Assembly (NCBI RefSeq): GCF_002005305.1
Contig: NZ_CP014782.1
Coordinates: 1,550,001 to 1,614,000 of the forward strand
From: Shewanella psychrophila
GTDB taxonomy: Bacteria > Pseudomonadota > Gammaproteobacteria > Enterobacterales > Shewanellaceae
DNA length: 64,000 nt
Direction of reading: 5' to 3'
Shown here: in pieces, positions 1 to 8,965 of the stretch
Position numbering within the stretch: the stretch's first letter is position 1
How the letters are laid out: each line of letters starts with the position of its first letter
Made by a program: the position numbers and the translations under genes
Notes under the pieces: generated by a model
Told to the model about the DNA's origin: nothing
Database searches by the model: none
What the model saw: only the letters and a program-made list of their open reading frames with translations

Positions 1-39
1 AACACAGGTGAATTAAGCCTGCTTATACTGTGAAATAGA

Positions 40-66
40 CCCTTATGCTCAGCCTCAGCATAAGGG
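40..66 (+). terminator. Intrinsic-terminator-like hairpin
   Basis: A perfect 10-bp stem (CCCTTATGCT with AGCATAAGGG, 7-nt loop) is followed by a short T-rich stretch. It probably ends the gene lying to the left of the window. Confidence 0.6.
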
Positions 67-265
67 CCTATTTTCCCCAACTGTGTAGATGCAAACATCT
101 GAAAATACAGTGAATCCCATATCAACCAGAATCAACATTCTCATTCAATTCGATAAAGACTCATGAAGTTATTCTTGATTTCTTCACTAAAAATTCACTT
201 TTTTAGCATTATCAGCATTTTTAACCGTATTTTTTCTCATAATCGGCGTTATTTTAAAAAATAAC

Positions 266-293
266 TTGAATAGATCTGCTTTTTTTATATGAT
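266..293 (+). promoter_or_regulatory. Predicted promoter of ilvIH
   Basis: TTGAAT and TATGAT are separated by 16 bp, a reasonable sigma-70 promoter. It would give a leader of about 170 nt before ilvI. The leader is open in the ilvI frame for about 60 codons, but that part does not resemble IlvI. No leucine- or valine-rich leader peptide or attenuator hairpin was seen. Prediction by eye only. Confidence 0.4.
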
Positions 294-471
294 GAAATTC
301 TGTTTATTTGGAAACAGGTGTCGCGCCTTACAGGGTGAAATCAACTTTAAACCAAAAGTTATTCGACATTTCGAGAGCAAGGATCACCATCCACGCTCAT
401 TTTATTCAAGCGATTACCGTCGCTGTTGCAAGATACTGCATACCGTAGCGGTAACTTATGAGGGTTTACAA

Positions 472-2193
472 ATGGAGAAGTTATCCGGCGCCAGCATGGT
501 TGTTCGATCTCTTATCGACGAAGGCGTGAAACATATATTTGGTTATCCAGGCGGATCTGTGCTGGATATCTATGATGCCCTTCACGAAAAATCAAAAATT
601 GAACACATTCTAGTACGTCACGAACAAGCTGCCGTACATATGGCCGATGGTTATGCTCGTTCAACCGGCGATGTAGGCGTAGTACTGGTGACATCTGGCC
701 CAGGTGCTACCAACACCATTACAGGTATCGCCACCGCTTATACAGATTCTATCCCACTGGTCATTATATCGGGTCAGGTGCCCAGTAACTTGATTGGTAA
801 TGATGCATTCCAGGAATGTGACATGATCGGTATCTCACGCCCAGTGGTTAAACATAGCTTCCTGGTGACCGACGCTAAAGATATCCCTACTATCATCAAG
901 AAGGCCTTCTTTATCGCTGCCAGTGGCCGCCCAGGTCCGGTTGTCGTCGATGTACCTAAAGATTGTATGAACCCTGAGATATTGTATGATTATGAATATC
1001 CTAAAGATATCAGCATGCGTTCTTATAATCCTACGACTTCGGGTCATAAAGGCCAAATCCGCCGCGGTTTACAAGCCCTACTAAAAGCCAAGAAGCCTGT
1101 ACTGTATGTGGGTGGCGGCGCCATCATTTCAGAATGTGACAAACAAATTCTAGCGCTATCAGAAAAGCTCAATATTCCGGTAGTCAGTACCCTAATGGGA
1201 CTCGGCGCCTTTCCGGCCAGCCATGATAACAGTCTGGGTATGCTAGGCATGCATGGTTGCTATGAAGCCAATATGGCGATGCATAATACCGATCTTATTT
1301 TCGGCATAGGTGTAAGATTCGATGATCGCACCACCAACAATGTCGAAAAGTATTGCCCTAACGCCACCATTCTACACATAGATATCGATCCATCATCTAT
1401 CTCTAAGACGATCAGAGTCGATATCCCCATAGTCGGTTCAGCCGATAGCATACTCGATGAAATGTTGGCGCAATTAGCTTCAAGCGGTGATACTAATGCC
1501 AATGAAGCCGCCATCGATTTTTGGTGGAGCGAGATCAATCAATGGCGTTCGCGCAAGAGCCTGGCCTATGACACCAGTCCAGATAAGATTAAACCCCAAC
1601 AAGTGATCGAAACACTGCATAAGCTCACCGATGGAGATGCCTATGTGGCATCGGACGTGGGTCAACACCAGATGTTTGCCGCACTCTATTACCCATTCGA
1701 CAAACCACGTCGCTGGATAAACTCCGGCGGACTGGGCACCATGGGCTTTGGACTCCCCGCCGCTATGGGCGTGAAATTTGCCCATCCCGATGCTACCGTG
1801 CTGTGCGTCACAGGTGACGGTTCCATTCAGATGAATATTCAAGAGCTGTCGACGGCTCTTCAATACGGTATCCCGGTCAAGATCATCAACCTGAATAACC
1901 GTTTCCTCGGCATGGTGAAACAGTGGCAAGATATGATCTATTCCGGTCGTCACTCACATTCTTATATGGATTCGGTGCCCGACTTTGCCAAAATTGCGGA
2001 AGCTTATGGCCATGTAGGCATCACAATTAGCGATCCTGCTGAACTCGAATCGGGTCTGAAGAAGGCCCTGTCGATGACAGACAAGCTGGTATTTGTCGAC
2101 ATACATATCGATCAGACTGAGCATGTGTACCCCATGTTGATCCGTGGCGGCGCGATGAACGAGATGTGGCTGAGCAAAACGGAGAAAAGCTAA
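472..2193 (+). CDS. ilvI: Acetolactate synthase III large (catalytic) subunit
   Basis: Thiamine-diphosphate enzyme that joins two pyruvates to acetolactate, or pyruvate with 2-oxobutyrate, in valine/leucine/isoleucine synthesis; cytoplasmic, partnered with IlvH. The 573-residue product matches the family length (about 574 in E. coli). The N-terminal domain has the GYPGG segment and the RHEQAA glutamate motif. The central domain resembles the FAD-binding region, and the C-terminal domain carries the GDGS...N ThDP/Mg motif (GDGSIQMN) and LNNRFLGMV. The start was placed at 472 because homology begins at MEKLSGA and a GAGGG stands just upstream; the open frame further upstream (from 289) has no family similarity. 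The stop overlaps the ilvH start (TAATG), so translation is probably coupled. Confidence 0.97.
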   Translation: MEKLSGASMVVRSLIDEGVKHIFGYPGGSVLDIYDALHEKSKIEHILVRHEQAAVHMADGYARSTGDVGVVLVTSGPGATNTITGIATAYTDSIPLVIISGQVPSNLIGNDAFQECDMIGISRPVVKHSFLVTDAKDIPTIIKKAFFIAASGRPGPVVVDVPKDCMNPEILYDYEYPKDISMRSYNPTTSGHKGQIRRGLQALLKAKKPVLYVGGGAIISECDKQILALSEKLNIPVVSTLMGLGAFPASHDNSLGMLGMHGCYEANMAMHNTDLIFGIGVRFDDRTTNNVEKYCPNATILHIDIDPSSISKTIRVDIPIVGSADSILDEMLAQLASSGDTNANEAAIDFWWSEINQWRSRKSLAYDTSPDKIKPQQVIETLHKLTDGDAYVASDVGQHQMFAALYYPFDKPRRWINSGGLGTMGFGLPAAMGVKFAHPDATVLCVTGDGSIQMNIQELSTALQYGIPVKIINLNNRFLGMVKQWQDMIYSGRHSHSYMDSVPDFAKIAEAYGHVGITISDPAELESGLKKALSMTDKLVFVDIHIDQTEHVYPMLIRGGAMNEMWLSKTEKS

Positions 2194-2687
2194 TGCGTCG
2201 TATTATATCTGTATTACTGGAAAACCAACCCGGCGCCCTATCTCGCGTCGTTGGCCTATTCTCTCAACGCGGCTACAATATTGAGAGCTTAACCGTCGCC
2301 CCCACCGATGATGTGACCCTGTCTCGCCTTAACATCTGTGTGGTGGCTGATGAGGCTGTGCTTGAGCAGATTGAGAAGCAACTACATAAATTGATTGATA
2401 TTTTGAAAGTTTCTAATGTAACCGAATCTGATCATATTGAGCGTGAGATAGCCTTGATAAAAGTGAAAGCCAAGGGGAATGTTCGTGATGAAATAAAGCG
2501 TACTTCTGACATTTTCCGCGGTCAAATTGTCGATATCACTGCCGAGCTTTATACTATTCAGTTAGCTGGTACATCCGACAAGCTAGATGCTTTTATCTGC
2601 GCTGTGAGTGAGGTAACTAAGGTTGTTGAAGTGTCTCGTTCCGGTGTTGTAGGATTGTCGCGCGGTGAGAAAGCAATGCGAGCTTAA
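2193..2687 (+). CDS. ilvH: Acetolactate synthase III small (regulatory) subunit
   Basis: Regulatory subunit that activates IlvI and confers valine feedback inhibition. The product has 164 residues, the usual family length, with an N-terminal ACT domain (residues about 3-75, beginning RRIISVLLENQPGALSRV) and a C-terminal small-subunit domain. The start at 2193 overlaps the last base of the ilvI stop and has GGAG at 2181-2184. A longer open frame from 2166 lies inside ilvI and is not used. ilvI and ilvH form a two-gene operon ending at the terminator near 2740. Confidence 0.97.
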   Translation: MRRIISVLLENQPGALSRVVGLFSQRGYNIESLTVAPTDDVTLSRLNICVVADEAVLEQIEKQLHKLIDILKVSNVTESDHIEREIALIKVKAKGNVRDEIKRTSDIFRGQIVDITAELYTIQLAGTSDKLDAFICAVSEVTKVVEVSRSGVVGLSRGEKAMRA

Positions 2688-2728
2688 GTCATAGATATTT
2701 CATAGACTTTATTTGAAAGTCGGACACT

Positions 2729-2756
2729 AAAAAGGGAGCTGATGCTCCCTTTTATT
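2729..2756 (+). terminator. Intrinsic terminator of ilvIH
   Basis: AAAGGGAGC and GCTCCCTTT form a 9-bp stem around a TGAT loop, followed by TTATT. It lies 44 bp after the ilvH stop. Confidence 0.85.
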
Positions 2757-2850
2757 ATGGTGAATGCCTCAAGCAATAAACGAGTACTGAGTCCAGGCAG
2801 ATATTAAACTCGCTATACTTAACTTATCACCCTATTTCAATCTAGTGCAG

Positions 2851-3291
2851 TTATTCAGACTCAAGCACCCGTGACTTACCTATCTCAATTTTTCTTGGCT
2901 TTAATGCTTCGGGGATCTCTCTTTGCAAGTCGATATTGAGCAGGCCGTTCTCAAGATTTGCACCTGTCACTGTGACATAATCAGCCAACTGAAAAGTACG
3001 TTCGAAGCCGCGCTCTGCGATACCTTGGTAAAGATACTTACGTGTCTTGTCTTCTGCAGCTTTCGTTCCCTTAACAACTAACTTCTCACCTTCGCTGGTG
3101 ATATCGAGTTCATCCATAGTAAAGCCTGCAACAGCCATGGTGATGCGATAACGATTCTCGTTAAGTAGTTCAATGTTATAGGGAGGGTAGCCTGAATTGC
3201 CTTTATTCGAAGCCGCATGCTCTGCAAGCTGGGCTAAACGATCGAAACCAATGGCACTGCGGTATAGGGGAGTAAGATCATAATTACGCAT
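2851..3291 (-). CDS. ibpA: Small heat-shock protein, IbpA/Hsp20 family
   Basis: ATP-independent holdase that binds unfolding proteins in the cytoplasm and passes them to ClpB/DnaK. The product has 146 residues. It opens with the enterobacterial-type IbpA N-terminus (MRNYDLTPLYRSAIGFDR), then an alpha-crystallin domain (about 37-125) containing the FERTF segment and GLLNIDL, and a short C-terminal tail. Upstream on the same strand are a sigma-32-type promoter and a long leader with a ROSE-like motif, which fits control of this gene by temperature at both transcription and translation. Confidence 0.93.
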   Translation of the reverse strand: MRNYDLTPLYRSAIGFDRLAQLAEHAASNKGNSGYPPYNIELLNENRYRITMAVAGFTMDELDITSEGEKLVVKGTKAAEDKTRKYLYQGIAERGFERTFQLADYVTVTGANLENGLLNIDLQREIPEALKPRKIEIGKSRVLESE

Positions 3292-3448
3292 AGTTATATC
3301 CTTGTCTTAAGCAATATATTTAATTTAAGTTGGCCGACTCGACTGCTTCTGCAGTGATCTGTCGCACCAGTTTGTTAATCGTTAACTCTTATGACCCCGA
3401 AGGCATCACGCTTTAAGTTAACTCAGGAACCTCATCGAGCGTTCCATA
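3292..3448 (-). promoter_or_regulatory. Probable ROSE-like RNA thermometer in ibpA leader
   Basis: The predicted leader is about 155 nt. Close to the start codon the minus strand reads TTGCT, then 7 nt, then AAGGA, then ATATAACT and ATG. A U(U/C)GCU motif placed to pair with the Shine-Dalgarno sequence is the hallmark of ROSE thermometers in ibpA leaders of gammaproteobacteria. The full secondary structure was not computed. Confidence 0.5.
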
Positions 3449-3454
3449 AACTAT

Positions 3455-3484
3455 ATATGTAGGCGTATTTAAAGTTTTCAAGGG
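3455..3484 (-). promoter_or_regulatory. Heat-shock (sigma-32) promoter of ibpA
   Basis: On the minus strand CTTGAA (3477-3482) is followed after 13 bp by CCTACATA (3456-3463). This is close to the sigma-32 consensus CTTGAA / CCCCATnT at normal spacing. Confidence 0.6.
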
Positions 3485-3533
3485 AAATGCATAAATAATT
3501 TAAATAATATTAATGAAGCTCAATCAAAGTCCA

Positions 3534-3561
3534 TAAAAAAGGTCGCCATCGGCGACCTTCA
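3534..3561 (-). terminator. Intrinsic terminator of the first ushA-like gene
   Basis: Read on the minus strand, GGTCGCC and GGCGACC form a GC-rich stem with a GATG-type loop followed by TTTTTTATGG, 24 bp after the stop codon. Confidence 0.85.
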
Positions 3562-3584
3562 CGTTCTAATAGAGCAACTAACGA

Positions 3585-5315
3585 TTAGTTAGTTGCTATC
3601 TCACAGCCCAATGGGCTATCTGAGTTTTCATATACGATATCGCCAACAGGGTTGTAATCGGCAGCAACTATTGAACCTTTCTCTTTAAAGAAAGTATAAA
3701 GTACTTCTGCATCAACATAACCCGTTTGCACCGGATTTAGCTCAGGATAACCGTCACCGCCCGCAGCGTTAAAACTAGGAACAGTAAATGTGTAAGAGTC
3801 AGTTGCACTAAAGTCTTTACCATTGATTTCACTAATTGCAACAGTGCTGGCAGTACAGTCGACAGCCATCTTAACACCAGTGATCTGAGCATAAGCCCCT
3901 GAACCACGTTGCATAGACGCAACAACATTTAGATACTCAGTCACTTCAGCACCAGTCATAGTACTTAGTGTGACCATGTTGCCAAACGGCTGAACGGTCA
4001 ATACATCGCGATAAGTGATTTCACCCGCTTCAATTGATGCACGCACGCCACCTGAATTCATGACAGAAAAATCTGAACCCACTTTTTCACTGTGTGCCAT
4101 TGCGATCAGACGACCTAAATTAGTCTGCATCCAACGAACGTCACTACGCTCACCATTAAGCAGATCATCGGTAGTCGCAATCACTTCGCCTAGCTTTTCC
4201 TGGCCTTTATCTTGATATTGCTTAAGAATTTGCTGAACAGTAAGATCTGGCTCAATCTTCTCACCCACTAGCTCTTTAACTTTATCGCCATTCTCATCAC
4301 GTACAGCATCGCCATTCTCATCGACAACGGTCTGAACTAAGTTAACAGGGATTAGCTTGTAGCTAGCTAGGTGAAGTTCGTTGTTGAAGTATTCGAAATC
4401 TGCACGGCCAACATACTTGCCCCATTCATGGGCTTGCATGATATAAGTACCATTTTGCTGATCCGGTGCACATTCATCACCTGGGTTAAAGTCGGCATAC
4501 TCGTCACCTTCCATACAAACAGGGTTTTGTGAGTGACCACCGATAACGGCTTGCAGTAAACCCGCTTCTAATGAGCGCGCCATCGCGACATCACCTGGTG
4601 CATTACTACCATTTTGGCCATCTGCATAATGGCCCATGTGTGTTGTTGCAAAGATAATGTCCGCTTCGTCAGCGTCATTGATCTCTTTAATGACTTTAGC
4701 AATCTCCACTTTAGGATCGGTAAAGGTCAACTCGCTAATAAACTCTGGGTTACCGATTTTAGCCGTGTCTTCCGTCGTTAGACCGATAACAGCAACGCGT
4801 AGACCATTAATATCGAATACTTTGTATGGTTCAAAATAGCGTGTCCCATCGGCTTTGTAGATGTTAGCAGCCAACATTGGAAATTCTGCTAATTCGCGCT
4901 GGATATCTAACACAGATAATGGGTTATCGAATTCATGATTACCCACAGCCATCGCATCATAACCAATAAGATTCATACCAATAAAGTCAGGCTCGGCATC
5001 TTGAAGATCTGACTCAGGCACACCTGTATTGATATCACCACCAGAAAGAAGAATGGTTTCGCCGCCATTAGACTCAACTTCGGCACGTAACTGTTCAATC
5101 AGTGTTTTACGAGCAGCCATGCCATACTCGCCATCACCGTTTTCCCAGAAACGACCATGATTATCGTTAGTGTGAAGTACGGTGAATGTTGTACATGCAT
5201 CACCCGCTTCGGCACATGTCTTAGGTACCATTACATCGTCGTTGTCACTACCACAACCAGATAATGCAGCTAAAACTGCTGTCGCAACTAAACCTTTAAT
5301 TAGTTTATTTGTCAT
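3585..5315 (-). CDS. ushA: Membrane-anchored 5'-nucleotidase (UshA/NutA type lipoprotein)
   Basis: Hydrolyses extracellular or periplasmic nucleotides so that the nucleoside and phosphate can be taken up. The 576-residue product starts with a lipoprotein signal peptide (lipobox LSGC), so it should be anchored in a membrane like Vibrio NutA, rather than soluble like E. coli UshA. The metallophosphatase domain shows HTNDNHG, SGGDINTGVPESD, GNHEFDNP, THMGHY and GGHSQNPVC. The C-terminal 5'-nucleotidase domain shows NSGGVRASI and NAAGGDGYP. The start was set at 5315, not 5324, because the neighbouring paralogue begins MTNKLIKGLV at this point and AAGGGG is well spaced. It is a tandem paralogue of the gene at 5996-7732. 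Confidence 0.93.
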   Translation of the reverse strand: MTNKLIKGLVATAVLAALSGCGSDNDDVMVPKTCAEAGDACTTFTVLHTNDNHGRFWENGDGEYGMAARKTLIEQLRAEVESNGGETILLSGGDINTGVPESDLQDAEPDFIGMNLIGYDAMAVGNHEFDNPLSVLDIQRELAEFPMLAANIYKADGTRYFEPYKVFDINGLRVAVIGLTTEDTAKIGNPEFISELTFTDPKVEIAKVIKEINDADEADIIFATTHMGHYADGQNGSNAPGDVAMARSLEAGLLQAVIGGHSQNPVCMEGDEYADFNPGDECAPDQQNGTYIMQAHEWGKYVGRADFEYFNNELHLASYKLIPVNLVQTVVDENGDAVRDENGDKVKELVGEKIEPDLTVQQILKQYQDKGQEKLGEVIATTDDLLNGERSDVRWMQTNLGRLIAMAHSEKVGSDFSVMNSGGVRASIEAGEITYRDVLTVQPFGNMVTLSTMTGAEVTEYLNVVASMQRGSGAYAQITGVKMAVDCTASTVAISEINGKDFSATDSYTFTVPSFNAAGGDGYPELNPVQTGYVDAEVLYTFFKEKGSIVAADYNPVGDIVYENSDSPLGCEIATN

Positions 5316-5937
5316 TACTATCAACCCCTTGATTTTTTATAAAATATCTTTTTTGGTAACCATCATTTTTTACAAACACGGATTCTACGATCTCGCTGGC
5401 AACATCATAGCAAAGAATATTTGGCTAATGTGTCATTTTAATGAATTTATGTGACGTTAATGTTTTTAAATACAGTGATTTATATCGACAACTGTTCTCA
5501 AATAAGAACAAGCCAAACCAGAGGTTAAAGCAATTAATATAAAATGACTTTTCAAAGAATACAAACAGCGAACCTCCCCTAGATATTCAATGAGTTAGCA
5601 AGACAACCAAAAATCATTAGCCACAAAAAAACAAGAACAGTGGTAAGGCGCAACCATGATGTTTTTGGATTAATAAATATCGATATTTGAAGGTATGTTA
5701 GGTACAGAATCGTTAGCTATGTCTGTTTTTAGTAGTTTTTGGTTCTCAGGATCGAAAACGATCATATTTAATTGGCGGGATAACTCACAATTGTTAAATT
5801 AGTGTTTTTAAATATAACAAAAGGAGGCAGAGTTGATGGTACATAAAATATGACTAATGACCTTGCCCCTGAAGCGCTAAATTCTCGCTGAGTGACCACA
5901 CCTTTATACTAATTGTGTATGACTTGTCACCAGACAC
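5316..5937. other. Intergenic leader between the ushA paralogues
   Basis: No gene is supported here. The segment is AT-rich and contains the ribosome-binding region of the downstream minus-strand gene. A perfect 6-bp inverted repeat (TGTTCT, 6-bp spacer, AGAACA) at 5493-5510 could be an operator. No regulator can be named. Confidence 0.4.
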
Positions 5938-5963
5938 AAAAAAGCAGCCTTGTGGCTGCTTTC
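5938..5963 (-). terminator. Intrinsic terminator of the second ushA-like gene
   Basis: On the minus strand AGCAGCC and GGCTGCT pair around ACAA and are followed by TTTTTGTG, 33 bp beyond the stop codon. Confidence 0.85.
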
Positions 5964-5995
5964 TCTAATTAACTTTAGTGATGTTTTAAAGCTGT

Positions 5996-7732
5996 TTATT
6001 TAGCGCAGCTCTTAACTATATCACTACCACGCATAAAGACCGGATGTCCGCCATTAGCAGGGGCATAATCGGCAACCTTAATACTTGGATTTTTTTCAAA
6101 GTATTCGCGAAGCACCGATGCATCACTGCGCTGGGTATCAACATAGTTAGTGTGATCTGTGATAACCGGATAATCATCACCGCCTGAAGCGCTGAAGTTA
6201 ATCAAAGAGAAAGTGTATTCACTTTCCAAGTTAAACTCACGGTCACCGAGTGAAGTGATCTGAACTATATCACCAGATGTTGCTTCTGGGTTTATTTCAA
6301 CTGCATCACACCGCACCGTCATATCCATAGGGTAAAGCTGCGGCATGCCGCCACCAGTCTTTTGAGCTACATCAGCAAGGTACGCTTGTACTTCTGAACC
6401 CGACATAGTGACAAAGGCCACATCATTTCCGAATGGCTGTACGGTCAGTACATCTCGGTAAGACACATCACCAGGAGCAATAGAAGCGCGGACGCCCCCT
6501 GAGTTCATCACACCAAAATCAACTGTTGGCTTGAAATTAGCTGTCACCCAGTCACCATAGGCACGAGTGAGCAATTGACCCAAGTTGGTTTGCTCGGAGC
6601 GAACCATATCACGGTCACCCTCGAGCTTGCCATCGGTATTGGAGATAACCACATCTAGAAGCTCTTGCCCTTCATTTTGGTAGTGCTGCAGTGCATCGAT
6701 CACTATTTGATCTTGCTCTATCTCCTGAGTATAGAAGTTGCCTTCATCATCTTTAAGGTTAATAGGGATCAGGTTATAACTAGCGAGTGTTAATTTACCA
6801 TCCATATATTCAAAATCGGCACGACCAACATACTTGCCCCATTCATGGGCTTGCATGATAAAGGTGTCATTTTGCATATCTGGTTTACACGCATCACCCG
6901 GTGTAAAGTCGGCGTACTCATCGCCTTCCATACACACTGGGTTTTGTGAATGACCACCGATAATAGCCTGTAGCTGACCAGGCTCCACACTATGGGCTAA
7001 GGTATAATCCCCCGGCGCTTCAGTACCATGGTTACCGCCAGCGTAGTGCCCCATATGGGTCAGGGCAAACACCATATCGACAGTTTCATTTGCGTCAATC
7101 TCAGCAAGCACTTTCTGGATCTCATCTTGAGGGTCGGTGAAATCCAGACTGGCCACATTATCAGGGCTAACCACTTTAGGTGTATCGACCGTGGTGAAGC
7201 CTATGATAGCCACTTTTAAACCATTAATATCGAATACACGATATGGCTGGAAATAACGCTCATCACTGTCCTTGTGGTATATGTTAGCCGCTAGCATAGG
7301 AAATTGAGCAATATTGGCCTGCATATCGAGTACAGTTAACGAGTTATCAAACTCATGATTCCCCACAGCCATGGCGTCATAACGTAAAATATTCATTCCC
7401 ATAAAGTCAGGTACGGCATTTTGCATATCAGATTCCGGCACACCTGTGTTGATATCACCACCAGATAACAAAATAGTTTCTCCCCCCCAGCCCTCGACTT
7501 CAGAGCGGATCTGATCGATCACAGTCTTACGCGCCGCCATACCATACTCGCCGTCACTGTTTTGCCAGAAACGACCATGGTTATCATTGGTGTGGATCAC
7601 GGTAAACCTAGTACAGGCATCACCTGCAGCTTCACACGCTGTCAGTGGTGTATCGTCATCACTAGAATTACAGCCTGCCAATGCAGCTAAAACTGCAGTT
7701 GCTACTAGGCCTTTTATTAACTTATTTGTCAT
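5996..7732 (-). CDS. ushA: Second membrane-anchored 5'-nucleotidase (UshA/NutA type)
   Basis: Paralogue of the gene at 3585-5315 with the same layout: 578 residues, lipobox LAGC, metallophosphatase motifs HTNDNHG, GGDINTGVPESD, GNHEFD, THMGHY and GGHSQNPVC, then the nucleotidase C-terminal domain with NSGGVRASI and SASGGDDYP. The first 20 residues of the two proteins are nearly identical, whereas the C-terminal thirds differ considerably. That suggests an old duplication with a conserved or gene-converted signal region, and perhaps a different substrate range. AGGGG precedes ATG by 8 nt. A consensus CRP-like palindrome lies about 325 bp upstream, so catabolite control is possible. Confidence 0.92.
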   Translation of the reverse strand: MTNKLIKGLVATAVLAALAGCNSSDDDTPLTACEAAGDACTRFTVIHTNDNHGRFWQNSDGEYGMAARKTVIDQIRSEVEGWGGETILLSGGDINTGVPESDMQNAVPDFMGMNILRYDAMAVGNHEFDNSLTVLDMQANIAQFPMLAANIYHKDSDERYFQPYRVFDINGLKVAIIGFTTVDTPKVVSPDNVASLDFTDPQDEIQKVLAEIDANETVDMVFALTHMGHYAGGNHGTEAPGDYTLAHSVEPGQLQAIIGGHSQNPVCMEGDEYADFTPGDACKPDMQNDTFIMQAHEWGKYVGRADFEYMDGKLTLASYNLIPINLKDDEGNFYTQEIEQDQIVIDALQHYQNEGQELLDVVISNTDGKLEGDRDMVRSEQTNLGQLLTRAYGDWVTANFKPTVDFGVMNSGGVRASIAPGDVSYRDVLTVQPFGNDVAFVTMSGSEVQAYLADVAQKTGGGMPQLYPMDMTVRCDAVEINPEATSGDIVQITSLGDREFNLESEYTFSLINFSASGGDDYPVITDHTNYVDTQRSDASVLREYFEKNPSIKVADYAPANGGHPVFMRGSDIVKSCAK

Positions 7733-8055
7733 TACATCAACCCCTAGGTTTTAATTATTAATACTCGGACTCTTTGATCCAGAGGCTGCAATGATATCAA
7801 AGCAAGGGCGATACCTGTGTTACCCAGATAGTAAACTTGTTAGCAAATATCAATATTTACAGTGACTTATTGATGAATCTCGTTTGCTATAAAGGAAGAT
7901 GAACGTCTGTTAGAGGGGGGAATAGAACCAGTATTTCATTTCTAGACTTAGGGAGTGCTTGTATCAAGTTATTTTTCAACAGCTTAACCTTTCTTGTCGT
8001 AACCTCTGACTTTGCTAAATACAAAACAAACCTCAGAGGTGACAACTTGTACCCT

Positions 8056-8071
8056 TGTGAATTAATTCACA
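8056..8071. promoter_or_regulatory. Consensus CRP-type binding palindrome
   Basis: TGTGAATTAATTCACA matches TGTGA-N6-TCACA exactly and is part of an 18-bp perfect palindrome (8055-8072). It lies 10 bp after the stop of the hydrolase gene and about 325 bp upstream of the second ushA-like gene, which reads away from it. Its function is inferred; it could also be a fortuitous 3' palindrome. Confidence 0.55.
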
Positions 8072-8081
8072 AAAGATTCAT

Positions 8082-8753
8082 CTAGATCAATCTGCTGACT
8101 AGCCATGTTCCAATATCTTGCAGTTGATGTGGTAACACACTGTGTCCCATGGCATAGGTTTTCCATTCGGTTTGATAATCGGCTTGCAGCAACAGAGCAT
8201 TAGCCATCTTACCGGCAAACAGTGGCACCACATCATCTTGCTCACCATGGTGCTGAAGTATGCTCGTCTGCTTATTTGCTTCACTTAATTGAGCTGGCAA
8301 TTCATCAGCCGTAGGTAAGTAGCAAGACAGCGCCATTATGCCAGCTAAGGTTTGTGGATATCTTAACCCGCTAAACAGACTCATGACTCCACCTTGGCTA
8401 AAACCTGCCAGTACGATTTTATCTGCAGGTATTCCTGAATCGATCTGCTCCTGTATCAGTGCAATGACTGATTGCTCTGAGTCCATGACCCCTGGCATAT
8501 CAGCACGATTATGCAGATCCATGCTCTTAATGTCGTACCAGCTTCGCATCACATAACCTTGGTTGATCGTCACCGCTTGCTCGGGAGCATGAGGGAAGAT
8601 AAAACGAATGCTGTGATCATCTGGCAGACCTAGCACCGGTACTACAGGGGCAAATCCGGCTCCGGAATCACCTAAGCCGTGTAACCAGATCACACATGCT
8701 GTTGCACTGGTGTTTGGCTCTATGGTTATTCGCTCTAATGCTGCTACTGACAT
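8082..8753 (-). CDS. Alpha/beta-hydrolase, carboxylesterase / acyl-protein thioesterase family
   Basis: Cytoplasmic serine esterase of the phospholipase/carboxylesterase (Abhydrolase_2) family, active on short acyl esters; the natural substrate is not predictable. The 223-residue product has WLHGLGDSGAGF (oxyanion loop), the nucleophile elbow GFSQGG (Ser near residue 121), a later QDDVVP aspartate and MGHSV histidine, which complete the Ser-Asp-His triad. AAGGGA precedes the ATG. It is a single gene; the divergent GST gene starts 212 bp away and shares the intergenic region. Confidence 0.9.
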   Translation of the reverse strand: MSVAALERITIEPNTSATACVIWLHGLGDSGAGFAPVVPVLGLPDDHSIRFIFPHAPEQAVTINQGYVMRSWYDIKSMDLHNRADMPGVMDSEQSVIALIQEQIDSGIPADKIVLAGFSQGGVMSLFSGLRYPQTLAGIMALSCYLPTADELPAQLSEANKQTSILQHHGEQDDVVPLFAGKMANALLLQADYQTEWKTYAMGHSVLPHQLQDIGTWLVSRLI

Positions 8754-8848
8754 CTATTTCCCTTTATGTTTAATGAACTTTTACCGCCGACATCATATCA
8801 GGATCATCATAACCTAAGCTAGCTAGCATATAGATGCGTAAACATTCG

Positions 8849-8917
8849 ATTAAATTGGATATTAAGAGCCAAATTATGGCCTTTTAATCCATTTAATTGA
8901 GAGTTAAATTGGATAAT
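8849..8917. promoter_or_regulatory. Repeated operator-like motif upstream of the GST gene
   Basis: Three near-copies of TTAAATTGGAT occur within 70 bp: direct at 8850-8860, inverted at about 8886-8898 and direct at 8904-8914. They sit just upstream of the GST start, in the divergent promoter region, as expected for a multi-site operator. No regulator gene is adjacent. Confidence 0.4.
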
Positions 8918-8965
8918 AGACATTCATAGTGCAGACACAGTACAGAAACAGTGCAGAGGAATAAA

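Noticed and set aside
289..471. Upstream in-frame extension of ilvI
   Set aside because: Open but without resemblance to the family; homology and a ribosome-binding site support the start at 472.
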